From a bacterium (GTDB lineage: Bacteria; Desulfobacterota; JAPLJL01), in contig JAQTNV010000004.1 of the NCBI GenBank assembly GCA_028713675.1, forward strand, positions 1-64,000: a DNA stretch of 64,000 bases. The letters run 5' to 3'. The position numbers and the translations under genes were made by a program. Shown here piece by piece: positions 43,025 through 52,135 of the stretch. Each line of letters begins with the position of its first letter. The stretch's first letter is position 1. The notes under the pieces are model-generated. The model was given only the letters and a program-made list of their open reading frames with translations. It did not search any database and was not told the DNA's origin.

Positions 43025-44049
43025 TCAGGGTCGCGAGTCTGCAAATCAACAGCCGTCCTTTTGAAGTGGCGGAGAACCTGGAAAAAGCCAGGGACTGGAT
43101 CGAAAAGGCGGTCAGCGCCGGAGCCAAGCTGGTGGTCCTGCCGGAGTTTTTTAACCTGGGATACACCTACAGCGACAGGCTGCTCGAATTTTCCGAACCC
43201 CGGGATGGCCCCACGGTTTCCTGGATGAAGGATTTGAGCGCCGGCCTGGATATCTACCTGACCGGGTGTTTCTACGAAAAAGATCAGGATGATTACTTTG
43301 ACACCCTGGTCATTACCACCCCGGATCGCTCCGCTTTGTTTTACCGGAAACGCCACCCCGCGATCTGGGAAAATATCTATTTCCGGCCCGGGGACACCCC
43401 GGGTGTTTTTACCACCGGCCTGGCCCGGATCGGGGTGGCAATCTTCTGGGACGTGGTTTACCGCGATACCCTGGAGGGATTAAGGGGAAAAGTGGACCTG
43501 GTCCTGGTCAGCTGCGCCTGGCCGTCCCTGCAGATCCCGGGGGCGGGAAGGTTATTCAAGGGGGTGGATTGGGATCTTCGGAGAAATGCCCAGGTGGCTC
43601 CCCTCCGCCTCGCGGAGGAACTGGGGGTGCCGGTGGTTTTTGCCAACCGCTACGGCCGCTTCCGGTCCCGGATGCCGTTCTCCGGGCTGCGGGTTTCCAT
43701 GCCCTTTCTCGGACAGTCGGCGGTGGTATCCGCGGAAGGTAAACTCCTGAAAAGACTGGGCATGGAAGAGGGGATGATCGTCACCGAGATTGAGATTCCG
43801 GACCGGAACGAAGTCCGCTCCAACAATTTTGAGAAAAAGAAACTGAGGGGGAAATATATTGTTCCGGTCCCGTGGGTGGTACGGGTATTCCAAGGCTTTT
43901 GGGAAAGGTTCGGCCGGTTAATTTATTTCAGCCGGATCAGAAAAAATACGAACCACCAACCCCCGGCTCTCGGTCGCCCTTCGATTTCTCCCGGGACGAA
44001 CGGGACCAGCCCCCAGCCGCTCCCGGACCAGCAGAAATCAAGCGACTGA
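43021..44049 (+). CDS. Nitrilase-superfamily homologue, catalytic Cys absent
   Basis: This 342-residue protein has the carbon-nitrogen hydrolase fold. The Glu of the triad is in VVLPEFFNLGY and the Lys in YRKRHPAIWE. At the nucleophile position, where active members read I-C-Y/W-D, it has AIFWDVVYRD, with Phe (TTC) instead of Cys. A Cys does occur 15 residues further on (VLVSCAWPS), but at the strand end rather than the elbow. It may be a pseudoenzyme or binding protein. About 60 C-terminal residues beyond the domain are basic and Pro/Ser-rich. Translational coupling to the phosphoesterase suggests a joint role. Confidence 0.82.
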   Translation: MIRVASLQINSRPFEVAENLEKARDWIEKAVSAGAKLVVLPEFFNLGYTYSDRLLEFSEPRDGPTVSWMKDLSAGLDIYLTGCFYEKDQDDYFDTLVITTPDRSALFYRKRHPAIWENIYFRPGDTPGVFTTGLARIGVAIFWDVVYRDTLEGLRGKVDLVLVSCAWPSLQIPGAGRLFKGVDWDLRRNAQVAPLRLAEELGVPVVFANRYGRFRSRMPFSGLRVSMPFLGQSAVVSAEGKLLKRLGMEEGMIVTEIEIPDRNEVRSNNFEKKKLRGKYIVPVPWVVRVFQGFWERFGRLIYFSRIRKNTNHQPPALGRPSISPGTNGTSPQPLPDQQKSSD

Positions 44050-44077
44050 AATTCCCGCCGGCCCGTTCAAAATACCG

Positions 44078-45496
44078 CTAAAAACTCAGCTTGGCCTTCA
44101 GGTAGATCTGGTCCTGGTCGGTCATGGAGCCGAACATCGTGCCTTTTTTTCCGGCGATGGCAAAATAACCGAGGGTGATTTCCAGGTTGTCGATTCCCAG
44201 GTATTGAATCTCGGGCACCAGAAAATAAGTCAGGGTATCCTTAAACCGTTCTTGACTGGTTAAAGCCATGGTGGCCAAGCCTCCGGACAGACTGGTTTTG
44301 ATTTTGTCATGAAGGAACTTGTCCTCGATCCTTCCGATGAAATAATTCCCCAGGTTGTCCACGCCAGCATCGGTGAAGAAACCGTGCATGTACTGGCAGT
44401 TTAAATAAATCCCGTTGGTAAAAGTGTAGTCTCCTCCCAGGGTGTATTTTACGTAAGGTTCCTTTTTGAGAATAGTTCGATCTTTCTCAGTTAAAAAGCC
44501 CTCAAGTAAAGTTTCGGTATTTTGATCGGTTTCCGTCAGTACGATTTTATTTTTGGGAAGGAGCAGCGTAGCCTCCGCCCAGAATCCCACGGTAAAAAGT
44601 TCGCCGGCCAGGTCAAGGCCGACAATGTCGAGATGAGGAAGCACCATGGTCGCATCCGCGGAAATTTCCGGGAGATTGATTGTCAGATTGGAGAGCCGGG
44701 CGGGAAGAGGAGTGTCATCGTAACCGTGGAAATAGCTGACGGAAAAATCAGTATTTAAAACCTGCCCCTTCAGCTTCAGGGCTCCCATCGAATGGAGAAA
44801 AGTGAAAGAAGGATACTCGGTTGTAATTTTTCCCGGGACGAAATAGACGTTGCCTGGGAGTTGGGAAAGATTGGAGGGCATGAGGGCTTCCAGATTGAAT
44901 CCGGACTTGGGAAGCAGGACCGGCCGGATCGTGGGAACCCAGACCCCGATCAACTGCCAGTCTTTAATGTAATAGGTGGCCAGAAAAGCCGTGGAGGGGA
45001 ATTTGCGCCCGAAATCCAGGGGATCGGAATAATCATCAGGATTGAGATTGTCAGTCTGGTTGAGCTTGTCGGCGGTTCCCCAGGCGATCCTTTGTTTGCC
45101 CACCCGGAGGTCAAGGTTCTTGAGTAAAAACCCGTTTACATCGATGTAACCTTCCCAAAGACTGAACTCGACCGGGTTGGAAGTGTTGATTTCCTCGAGG
45201 GAAACCAGATCGTTCGCGGGACGGGGATAATCGTAGTAACGGACATCCAGGCTGGCTACTCCACTGACCTGATCGCTTGGCTTGGCGCGGGCCTCGACCT
45301 GGAGATTATTATAAAAGTCGATAATCGGGGTATGGGTTTCGGGGACCAGGAAGCGTTTATCGATGCTTAGGAATCCCTTGACGTCGACTTTGTCTTCGGC
45401 CCGAACGGGTACAGTAAAAGTGGAAAAGAATAGGGAGAAAAAAAGAATGGTGATAGCCGCGGGCTTCAGCCTGCGTATGATATCGGCCGCAACCAT
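44078..45496 (-). CDS. DUF1302-like outer-membrane protein
   Basis: From the ATG at 45496 this is 472 residues; a GTG at 45526 is an alternative. The signal peptide (basic RRLK, core AITILFFSLFFSTF, likely cleavage VRA-ED) leads into a beta-rich protein. RVGKQRIAWGTADKLNQTD matches the DUF1302 pattern seen in outer-membrane barrels that accompany RND pumps and LolA-like proteins. The C-terminus ends in Phe (YLKAKLSF), as outer-membrane barrels usually do. Residues 7-15 are encoded by a REP-like palindrome. It is the last gene of the RND-LolA-DUF1302 unit, but 91 bp with another palindrome separate it from the LolA-like gene. Confidence 0.8.
   Translation of the reverse strand: MVAADIIRRLKPAAITILFFSLFFSTFTVPVRAEDKVDVKGFLSIDKRFLVPETHTPIIDFYNNLQVEARAKPSDQVSGVASLDVRYYDYPRPANDLVSLEEINTSNPVEFSLWEGYIDVNGFLLKNLDLRVGKQRIAWGTADKLNQTDNLNPDDYSDPLDFGRKFPSTAFLATYYIKDWQLIGVWVPTIRPVLLPKSGFNLEALMPSNLSQLPGNVYFVPGKITTEYPSFTFLHSMGALKLKGQVLNTDFSVSYFHGYDDTPLPARLSNLTINLPEISADATMVLPHLDIVGLDLAGELFTVGFWAEATLLLPKNKIVLTETDQNTETLLEGFLTEKDRTILKKEPYVKYTLGGDYTFTNGIYLNCQYMHGFFTDAGVDNLGNYFIGRIEDKFLHDKIKTSLSGGLATMALTSQERFKDTLTYFLVPEIQYLGIDNLEITLGYFAIAGKKGTMFGSMTDQDQIYLKAKLSF
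45454..45477. repeat. REP-like palindrome in DUF1302 start
   Basis: GCGGGCT and AGCCTGC form a near-perfect inverted repeat. Read on the minus strand it encodes the RRLKPAA part of the signal peptide of the DUF1302-like protein. Confidence 0.65.
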
Positions 45497-45570
45497 GGGA
45501 CTTATTATCTGCATGCAATCAAACACGGTAAAACTTTTTTCCAGGGAATGTACACCGTCTGCTCTCCTAC

Positions 45571-45603
45571 GAAATACCGCAACCTAAAGGTTGCGCCTAC
45601 CGG
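45571..45603. repeat. REP-like palindrome
   Basis: A perfect GCAACC-TAAA-GGTTGC hairpin (45579-45594) is flanked by TACGAAATACC and GCCTACCGG. It lies in the 91-bp gap between the LolA-like and DUF1302-like genes. Confidence 0.7.
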
Positions 45604-45617
45604 TCATTAAAGATTTT

Positions 45618-46406
45618 TTACTCTGACTGTTTCAGGTTCCGCTGGCTGAAGACCTCGCTGGAGAGGCCGGTATCATACTTGATCTCGGTAACCTCGAGCA
45701 CGGTCTTATGCTTGTCTTCCACGTTCTCCATCACCATCTTTCGGGGGGTCCAGTGGCCCTGGATCTTCTCGACCTGGGAGTTGGTTAAGACCTTCAACAA
45801 AGATCCCTTCTTGGGATGGTAAAACTCGACTTTGGTGGGAATCCAGCTTTCTTTGCTGACCCAGAGCTTGATCTTGGAATAACCGACTTCGGCTTTGGGT
45901 TTAGGACTTGCCTCCAGGACATATTCGGCGGGGGTTTCTTCCAGGATCTTGGAGTCGTAGTCGTCCTTGTATTTGGTCTTCCCGATATCGTCATAGGAAA
46001 AATCCGTGCCCATGAAGCTTTCGTGTTTGACATGAGAGGCGATCCTCCGGATCTTGCCGAAAGCGGGCATGTAGAGATACATCTCATCCTCGGAGAGGGA
46101 GAGGAAACTCACCCCTTTTACGTCGGCCGGCGAGAGGAAGCGGGTCAGGGTAAAATCGTCTCCTTTGGGGTTTTTCTTGAAGTAAGCCTTGATCTGGCGG
46201 ACCCGCTCGCTCCCGTCTTTTTCCACCAGGATCATCTTGCTCATGCCTACGCTGTCCTTGGCTTCGCGCATGGTCGTGTCGACCTTATCCACGACCTCAT
46301 CTGCGGTGAGCGCCCAGGAAAGGCGGGTGAAAGTTAAAAGGTAAAAAGAGAGAAGTAACACTAACGAAAGAAAAAAGGCTTTCTGTTTTTTGACTGTTTT
46401 ATCCAT
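45618..46406 (-). CDS. LolA-like outer-membrane lipoprotein-sorting protein
   Basis: This 262-residue protein has a signal peptide (MDKTVKKQKA, core SLVLLLSFYLLTF, cleavage near SWA-LT). It then follows the pattern of the LolA-like family encoded beside RND exporters. ADEVVDKVDTTMREAKDS comes first, then LTRFLSPADVKGVSFLSL, DEMYLYMPAFGKIRRI and GTDFSYDDI. It is thought to pick up or carry a lipid or lipoprotein cargo between the pump and the outer membrane. Residues 21-27 (FYLLTFT) are encoded by three tandem 7-bp units. It is second in the RND-LolA-DUF1302 order. Confidence 0.88.
   Translation of the reverse strand: MDKTVKKQKAFFLSLVLLLSFYLLTFTRLSWALTADEVVDKVDTTMREAKDSVGMSKMILVEKDGSERVRQIKAYFKKNPKGDDFTLTRFLSPADVKGVSFLSLSEDEMYLYMPAFGKIRRIASHVKHESFMGTDFSYDDIGKTKYKDDYDSKILEETPAEYVLEASPKPKAEVGYSKIKLWVSKESWIPTKVEFYHPKKGSLLKVLTNSQVEKIQGHWTPRKMVMENVEDKHKTVLEVTEIKYDTGLSSEVFSQRNLKQSE
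46326..46346. repeat. 7-bp tandem array inside the LolA-like gene
   Basis: Three 7-bp units (GGTGAAA, GTTAAAA, GGTAAAA) encode, on the minus strand, exactly residues 21-27 of the LolA-like signal peptide. Confidence 0.8.
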
Positions 46407-46507
46407 TTATTCCTCCTTTTAAAGATAAGCAATAATTAATTTACCACTTAAACGAAATATTCTGAATTTTTGAACAAAGAACCGGAACCTGAAATTAAGA
46501 ACATCGA

Positions 46508-49444
46508 TTATTTTTTGATAAATTTCATCTTGGTCGAAAGCAGGAGAGCGGGGAGCAGGGTCAGGGATCCGACGGAACTGATTACCATCAGGAGGGCCAG
46601 GAGCCAGCCGAACCTCTGGGTGGGGACGATGCTGCTGAAGACGAGGACGATGAAGCCCATCGTGACCGAGATGGCGTTGATCAGGATCGCCCGGCCGGTG
46701 GTTTCAAAGGTCTGCTCCAGGGCGCGGGAAATATTGCCCTGGGTTTTTTCCAGTTCCTCCCGGAAGCGGGAAGTGAAGTGAATGGTGTAATCGATCCCGA
46801 TGCCGATCCCGATGGATGATACCATCATCGTGGTGTCGTCGACCGGGACCCCGAAATAGGACATGATCCCGAAGTTGGTCAGAACGGTCAGGGAAATCGG
46901 GGCCATGGCGATCAGGCCTCCCTGGAAAGATTTAAACTGGATAATCATCAGGATCAAAACCAGGAACAGGGCCAGAAAGATGGATTGCATCATGTTGTTG
47001 ACCAGTTCGGGATAGAGCTTGTTGAACATTACGGGTCCGCCGGTTTCCTGGAAAAGCGCGGAGATTTCCGATTCGACCGGGGCTGAACCCAGGGGGAATT
47101 TTTCCGGAAGTGCGACCCGCCGGTCGTGAATCTCCCAGAGATATCCTTGAAGATATTTGGCGAAATTATGGTCGGTTTTGAACTGTGCGGGCAAAAGAGC
47201 GATTATTTGTTGCCCGAGGAGATCGATTTCTTCGGCATTAAGCTTCTCCTGGATTCGATTGGAAAGGGACCGGGTCAGGGAGGAAATCGTCTCCGGGGAG
47301 GTTTTTATCTTTTTGGCCTTGAAGAGCGGGATAAGGGCCGACTCCACCCGGGACGGATCGGACGCTCCGTTGGAGATCGTACCGATCGCGGCCACAACCA
47401 TGCTGTCGATGAATTTTCCGTCTTTGATTTCGATTTCCGACTGGGGGGAGACAAGATATTCCCGCAGTGAAACCGAGAGGCGTTCCTTTTGGGGCTGATC
47501 GAGTCCGGCGAAGGGTTGATTTGTTCCGGAAGCCAGGATTTCCCTGACCTTCGGAGAAAGGGAGGAGGACCCTTCCATCTTTTCCGGATTTCCCTGTTTT
47601 TTGGCGGTGGCCTTGACCAGGTTGACGATATTCTCTCCGATCATATCCAGCTGATTCACCATGACTTTTTCCCGGGTGGCGGGATCGAGTCTTTCCAGGT
47701 CAACGACCTTGGTTTTCCCGACGGTGTGATCTTTAAAATATTTTTGGAGCTCAGCGACGGAGAATAATTGCTGCTTGGTATTGTAGGTGCTCAGCGTGGT
47801 TTGGATGAGGGCTTCCTGGTTCCCCCTCTTGACCAGCAGGTCGACAAATTCGTTGCCTTCCAGGAACAGGAAGAGATTGGACACCCCTTCCGCCGTATCC
47901 GGGATGGAATAACGGCCGTTGAGCTGATAATTGGCCTCCATGATCAGGTCCGCGACGGACTGGGGGTTGCAGACATAAGTGATGGTGTCGAGATATTGGC
48001 TCATCCGGCGCATTTCCTTCAGCACAAAGGGATTCAGGATGTCTCCCCGGACGTCGACCAGCAGAGGCTGGGATCCGCCGAAGGCTTCCCGAGTGAAGTT
48101 TTCCGCGACCCGGACCGGGCTGTCCGGCTTGAAATATTCGACGAAATTGACCTCGCGGGTCAGGCGGGGGAGGCCGGAGATCGAAACCAGGGCGATGATG
48201 ATACAGATAACGATGATGGGCCAGCGGTATTTCACCGGGAAGCTGGAGAAACGGGCGAAAAAATTATAGACCAGTGTGGCCATCCGGCTTTCCCCGGGTT
48301 TTTTCACGGGGGCGGTCCGGACTTTTAAAACGGCCAGGGAGGCCGGGATGAACGTGACCGCGATCAGGAAAGCGAATCCGATCCCGGCGGCGATGAAAAG
48401 CCCGGTCTCCTGGACCGGGGGCATGCTGGCATAGACGAAGGTTCCAAAACCGATCTGGGTGGTCAGGGCGGCCAGGAAGACCGGGACGGTGATCTGTTTC
48501 GCCATCTGAATCAGGCCCGGGATCTTGTCCTCGGAGGTTTTTACCTCGTTGTAATAGCGGTTCACCACGTGAATCCCGTAGGCGCTCCCGCAGGCGATCA
48601 GGAGCACGGGGATAACGGAGGAAAGCATGTTCATTTCCCGGCCCAGGGCGTGGATCAGTCCCAGCGTCCAGACGGTGGCAAACAATACCGTCAGGATCGG
48701 AAGGAATATTCCCCGCAGGGTCCGGAAGCTGAGGAATAGTACGAACATGACCGCAAAAATGGTGATCGGGGTCAGACCGAGGAAATCAGTCTTAATGATT
48801 TTGTCTATGTATCTCATCTGGAAGGGAAAACCGGCATAGTAGGGTTTTTTAATCAGGCTTTGCGGGCGGGACGTGATTTTTCCGATGGCATCTTCGATCT
48901 GGCCGGCGATTACGACTTCGTCCGCATCCACCAGGATCCGGGCGAGGATGAGCGTGGATTTACCGTCCCTGGAGATAATCACACCGGAATACATGTCCTT
49001 GGAAAGGGTATATTCCTTCAGGCGCGAGAGGACTTGCGGATCACGGGGGATATTATCCGGGTCGATCAGTTTGCCCACCTCGATTCCATCCTCGATTTTC
49101 CGGATGTCGATGATATTGGTCAGGCTGATCACGCTGGCGATGCCGGGTATCTTTTCGATGGCATCGGTGATTTCCTGGATTTCAGCCAGCGTGGCATAGT
49201 CGAAAATACCCCCGGTTTCCAGGGCGATAACGCAGAGATCGGCTCCCTGGAAGGTTTTATCCACCTCCTTGAAGAGCTCGGCGACCGGATCATGGCGGGG
49301 AAGAAACGCGGTCAGGTCGGAATTGATGGTCAGTTTGCGTGCGGAGTAGCCGGAGGCGACGGTGATCAGGACCGTGGCCAGGATGATCCAATAACGGAAG
49401 CGGATAACCCAGTTGGCGAATTTTTCGAGGGTAAATTTACGCAT
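46508..49444 (-). CDS. RND-superfamily (MMPL/HpnN-like) exporter
   Basis: From the ATG at 49444 this is 978 residues. The usual two-fold RND layout is present: helix 1 (VIRFRYWIILATVLITV), a periplasmic loop of about 160 residues, and helices 2-6 with a sterol-sensing-like block. The second half repeats this with a longer loop (about 460-780) and final helices containing DDTTMMVSSIGIGIGIDY. MMPL/HpnN-type members move lipids or hopanoids rather than drugs. A promoter ends 20 bp upstream, which rules out the longer frame from 49486. No Shine-Dalgarno is seen in the very short leader. It leads the RND-LolA-DUF1302 transcript. Confidence 0.93.
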   Translation of the reverse strand: MRKFTLEKFANWVIRFRYWIILATVLITVASGYSARKLTINSDLTAFLPRHDPVAELFKEVDKTFQGADLCVIALETGGIFDYATLAEIQEITDAIEKIPGIASVISLTNIIDIRKIEDGIEVGKLIDPDNIPRDPQVLSRLKEYTLSKDMYSGVIISRDGKSTLILARILVDADEVVIAGQIEDAIGKITSRPQSLIKKPYYAGFPFQMRYIDKIIKTDFLGLTPITIFAVMFVLFLSFRTLRGIFLPILTVLFATVWTLGLIHALGREMNMLSSVIPVLLIACGSAYGIHVVNRYYNEVKTSEDKIPGLIQMAKQITVPVFLAALTTQIGFGTFVYASMPPVQETGLFIAAGIGFAFLIAVTFIPASLAVLKVRTAPVKKPGESRMATLVYNFFARFSSFPVKYRWPIIVICIIIALVSISGLPRLTREVNFVEYFKPDSPVRVAENFTREAFGGSQPLLVDVRGDILNPFVLKEMRRMSQYLDTITYVCNPQSVADLIMEANYQLNGRYSIPDTAEGVSNLFLFLEGNEFVDLLVKRGNQEALIQTTLSTYNTKQQLFSVAELQKYFKDHTVGKTKVVDLERLDPATREKVMVNQLDMIGENIVNLVKATAKKQGNPEKMEGSSSLSPKVREILASGTNQPFAGLDQPQKERLSVSLREYLVSPQSEIEIKDGKFIDSMVVAAIGTISNGASDPSRVESALIPLFKAKKIKTSPETISSLTRSLSNRIQEKLNAEEIDLLGQQIIALLPAQFKTDHNFAKYLQGYLWEIHDRRVALPEKFPLGSAPVESEISALFQETGGPVMFNKLYPELVNNMMQSIFLALFLVLILMIIQFKSFQGGLIAMAPISLTVLTNFGIMSYFGVPVDDTTMMVSSIGIGIGIDYTIHFTSRFREELEKTQGNISRALEQTFETTGRAILINAISVTMGFIVLVFSSIVPTQRFGWLLALLMVISSVGSLTLLPALLLSTKMKFIKK

Positions 49445-49463
49445 AGCGTCAAAAAGTGCGTTT

Positions 49464-49493
49464 AATATAGATGTTTTCACCTCCAAGTGTCAA
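49464..49493 (-). promoter_or_regulatory. Strong sigma70-type promoter for the RND operon
   Basis: On the minus strand a perfect TTGACA (49488-49493), an 18-bp spacer and TATATT (49464-49469) are seen. The start of transcription should be near 49457, leaving a leader of about 13 nt before the ATG at 49444. Confidence 0.65.
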
Positions 49494-49532
49494 GGAAACC
49501 AATAACTGAGCAATTTATGCCTGGTAGGGCAG

Positions 49533-49559
49533 GAAAAAAAACGGCCAACCCAAAGGCCG
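49533..49559 (-). terminator. Intrinsic terminator after the hydrolase lipoprotein gene
   Basis: On the minus strand CGGCC, an 8-nt loop, GGCCG and then eight T form a standard terminator, 35 bp after the stop at 49594. It insulates the RND operon promoter from the upstream gene. Confidence 0.8.
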
Positions 49560-49593
49560 GCCGCCTAAGAAAGCCAAAGACCCTGAAAGCCGT

Positions 49594-52101
49594 TCAAGGC
49601 CTCATTTTTATTTCGCCTTCCGCGGGATCCAGCAGGTATCTTGAAGTAAAAAGCTGGGAAAGCCCGTACTGATATTCGGTGATCCGGCTTCGGGCAGTGG
49701 TGTCTCCCTTCAGGAAATAATCGAACCAGGCCAGGGCGTAATGGGAGGAAACCGGGTGCTCCCATTCCGGAACCAGCGGCCAGTGGCGGAAGGGGGAATC
49801 CGCCCCTTCGCCTTCGATAGTGTTGAATCCCCCATGACTGGCCGCCCCGATGATAATCACCTGCTTGGGCGGATTGGTGATATCGTAAAAAATTTCGTTG
49901 CCAATCGGGCCAACGAGGGGAGCGCCCAGGTCGAGGAGATCGAAGTCGGCCGATTGGATCTGGGTGGGAACCCGGGAACTGGCGGAGCAGAAATAGAGGG
50001 TCATGGAAACCTCCACCGCGGCCTTGACCCGGTAATCGTTGACCTGTTCATTGCAGACGGCCATGGAACCCCGGGAGTGGCCCATGATCCCCAGTTTGTC
50101 AGCATCGACGCGGTCGGAAATCGGGCTGACCTTGTAGAGATAGGTAACCGCGTCATAGAGGTCGTTTTCCCAACCGGGCCAGAGGTAATGCTCGAACCAG
50201 TAGGAGCCCATCCCCGGGGTGTCGCCCTCAGATTCGGCCTGCCCGCCCGGTTCGAAGACGAAAACCGCGTAGCCGTTCCGGGATAAATCCATGGCGATCC
50301 AGTGATAGGTGTCCAGCCAGCAGATGGTGCCGGGGTTGAAAACGATCCCCGGGACCTTGGCGGTGGTGGTGGCGGAGTCGGGCCAGTAGAGGCGGCCGCC
50401 CAGGATTTTTTCCTCCCGGTTGGTGAAGAAGACATTTTGAATCAAAACATCTCCGTCGGCTTCGATGGCCTCCTCCCGGACGGGAAAGACATAATCCTCA
50501 AAGCCGGGGTCGCCCCGTTCCTCTGGCAAGACGGGGGCGAATACCGATTCCATCCAGCGGGAGTAAAGGTTGACTAACAGTGCGATCAGGGCGTTGATGG
50601 AACTTTTATCGGCCGTGACCAGATTGCCGTTTTCAGACAGGGATTCCCGGATCTGCAGGGCGCCGTTGAATGAGGGATCGGACCAGTCGAGATAAACAAG
50701 AAATCCGGCCGGACTGGAATCCGGCACGGTGATGCCGTCGGCCGGAATGGCCTGGCCGAAATGCGGTCCGTCACCGGCGGTCTCCCAGGGGTAGATCAAG
50801 GGCAGAACGCTGGCAGTCCCGATCTCCAGTTCCACCTGGAACTCGCCGTTGGTATCGGTGGCGGGGAAAAAGGCGCGGGGGTCGGGAAAATCGGCGAAGA
50901 GCTTTTTTAAATCCACCCGGGCCAGGTTCGGAAGCTGGTGAAGTTTTCCCGCTTCGCCGAACCCGGGAAAGGCAAGCACGGCATTAAGCTCCGCCAGATC
51001 CAGGACGGCGTCTTCGCCCCGCAGGGCCTTCCGGACCCGGAGGACCAGTTCGTCGATGACGGGAATGAGGTCTTCGGTTCCTTTCGGGAGATAGATATCA
51101 CTGCACCAGGGAGCGTCGGTGACATTCCAGTGCCGTACCGGGTTGATCGACACCCGGTCCCCGGCGCCGACCACCCCGTCGTGGTTTTCATCCACGAACC
51201 CGAAAACCTTCTGCAACGGGTCGGTTCCATCCTTTTTCAGAAGCGCGCTGAAAAGGGAGCCGTTTTCCCCGGAAACCCATTCCATGGTGGCGTTGAGCTT
51301 GGCCAGGCCGGCCGAAAATTTATCCCGGTCCTGGATTTTCAGCAGATCGGGACTGCCGGCGAGCACCGGACCGAATTTTCGGACCAGGGAAACCCAGCCG
51401 ACCGGGCCGCCGGTCACATCCAGGGGGAAACTGAGCCCGGAGAGGAGACTCATGGGGTCGATGTTGAGATTGAGACTTTTAATAATCAGGGCGGCGGCCT
51501 GGACCAGGCCCGTCAACACCCCGGCCAGCCGGACCTCGAACTCGTCGGCTTCACCGCCGATATCGATCAGGTATTCCTGGTCGAACCGGATCCGGACCGG
51601 GACGGAAGGCATGGTAATCTTGAAATTATCCAGGTTGATGGCCTGAAGGTGGATCTCCATTTCAGCCATGAGCTCGACCACCGGATCAAGATATAAATTT
51701 ATCAGGGTGGCGGGGTCCAGCTGCATGGGCGTGACGGGAGCGGATGAAATCCCCGGCTGCCCGGGCCGGGAATAGAGCTTGTTCCCGGGAGAAACCGACG
51801 AAGGCTGGGCCAATCCCATCATCAGGGAATAGAGCATTTCCGCGGCCGTGGAAATCTCGTCCGCGGCCAACATTCCGTCGGAGAGGGCGACCCCGTAATG
51901 GGCGGAATCGTTGTCCGGGTGCCGGGCCAGCTCGGAAAGAAACTGGGTTTTCGCGGCCGCGGGGTTGCCCTGGCCGATCAGATCGATTCCCTGCTTGACC
52001 TGGGAGGTGAGCTGGGAATTACCACCTCCGCCTCCGCAGGAGAGGCAGCCAAGTCCGAAAGCTCCGATAAAAGCCCAACTCAGGATTTTCCGGGTCTTCA
52101 T
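49594..52101 (-). CDS. Large lipoprotein with C-terminal alpha/beta hydrolase domain
   Basis: From the ATG at 52101 (GGAG 8 bp upstream) this is 835 residues. It begins with a lipobox (LSCGGGGG), then a TPR-like helical segment (LIGQGNPAAAKTQFLSELARHP). A long middle region contains an EF-hand-like calcium loop (DENHDGVVGAGD). The C-terminal third is an alpha/beta hydrolase: GIVFNPGTICWLDTYHW, the nucleophile elbow MGHSRGS and the His in IIGAASHGGFN. The closest functional style is esterase/dienelactone-hydrolase. It is probably a surface or periplasmic esterase. The first of three FadL-like genes ends 35 bp upstream, suggesting that substrate cleavage and uptake are linked. Confidence 0.78.
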   Translation of the reverse strand: MKTRKILSWAFIGAFGLGCLSCGGGGGNSQLTSQVKQGIDLIGQGNPAAAKTQFLSELARHPDNDSAHYGVALSDGMLAADEISTAAEMLYSLMMGLAQPSSVSPGNKLYSRPGQPGISSAPVTPMQLDPATLINLYLDPVVELMAEMEIHLQAINLDNFKITMPSVPVRIRFDQEYLIDIGGEADEFEVRLAGVLTGLVQAAALIIKSLNLNIDPMSLLSGLSFPLDVTGGPVGWVSLVRKFGPVLAGSPDLLKIQDRDKFSAGLAKLNATMEWVSGENGSLFSALLKKDGTDPLQKVFGFVDENHDGVVGAGDRVSINPVRHWNVTDAPWCSDIYLPKGTEDLIPVIDELVLRVRKALRGEDAVLDLAELNAVLAFPGFGEAGKLHQLPNLARVDLKKLFADFPDPRAFFPATDTNGEFQVELEIGTASVLPLIYPWETAGDGPHFGQAIPADGITVPDSSPAGFLVYLDWSDPSFNGALQIRESLSENGNLVTADKSSINALIALLVNLYSRWMESVFAPVLPEERGDPGFEDYVFPVREEAIEADGDVLIQNVFFTNREEKILGGRLYWPDSATTTAKVPGIVFNPGTICWLDTYHWIAMDLSRNGYAVFVFEPGGQAESEGDTPGMGSYWFEHYLWPGWENDLYDAVTYLYKVSPISDRVDADKLGIMGHSRGSMAVCNEQVNDYRVKAAVEVSMTLYFCSASSRVPTQIQSADFDLLDLGAPLVGPIGNEIFYDITNPPKQVIIIGAASHGGFNTIEGEGADSPFRHWPLVPEWEHPVSSHYALAWFDYFLKGDTTARSRITEYQYGLSQLFTSRYLLDPAEGEIKMRP

Positions 52102-52135
52102 TTTGTTTCTCCGCTCGCCAGAACCGATCCGGATT

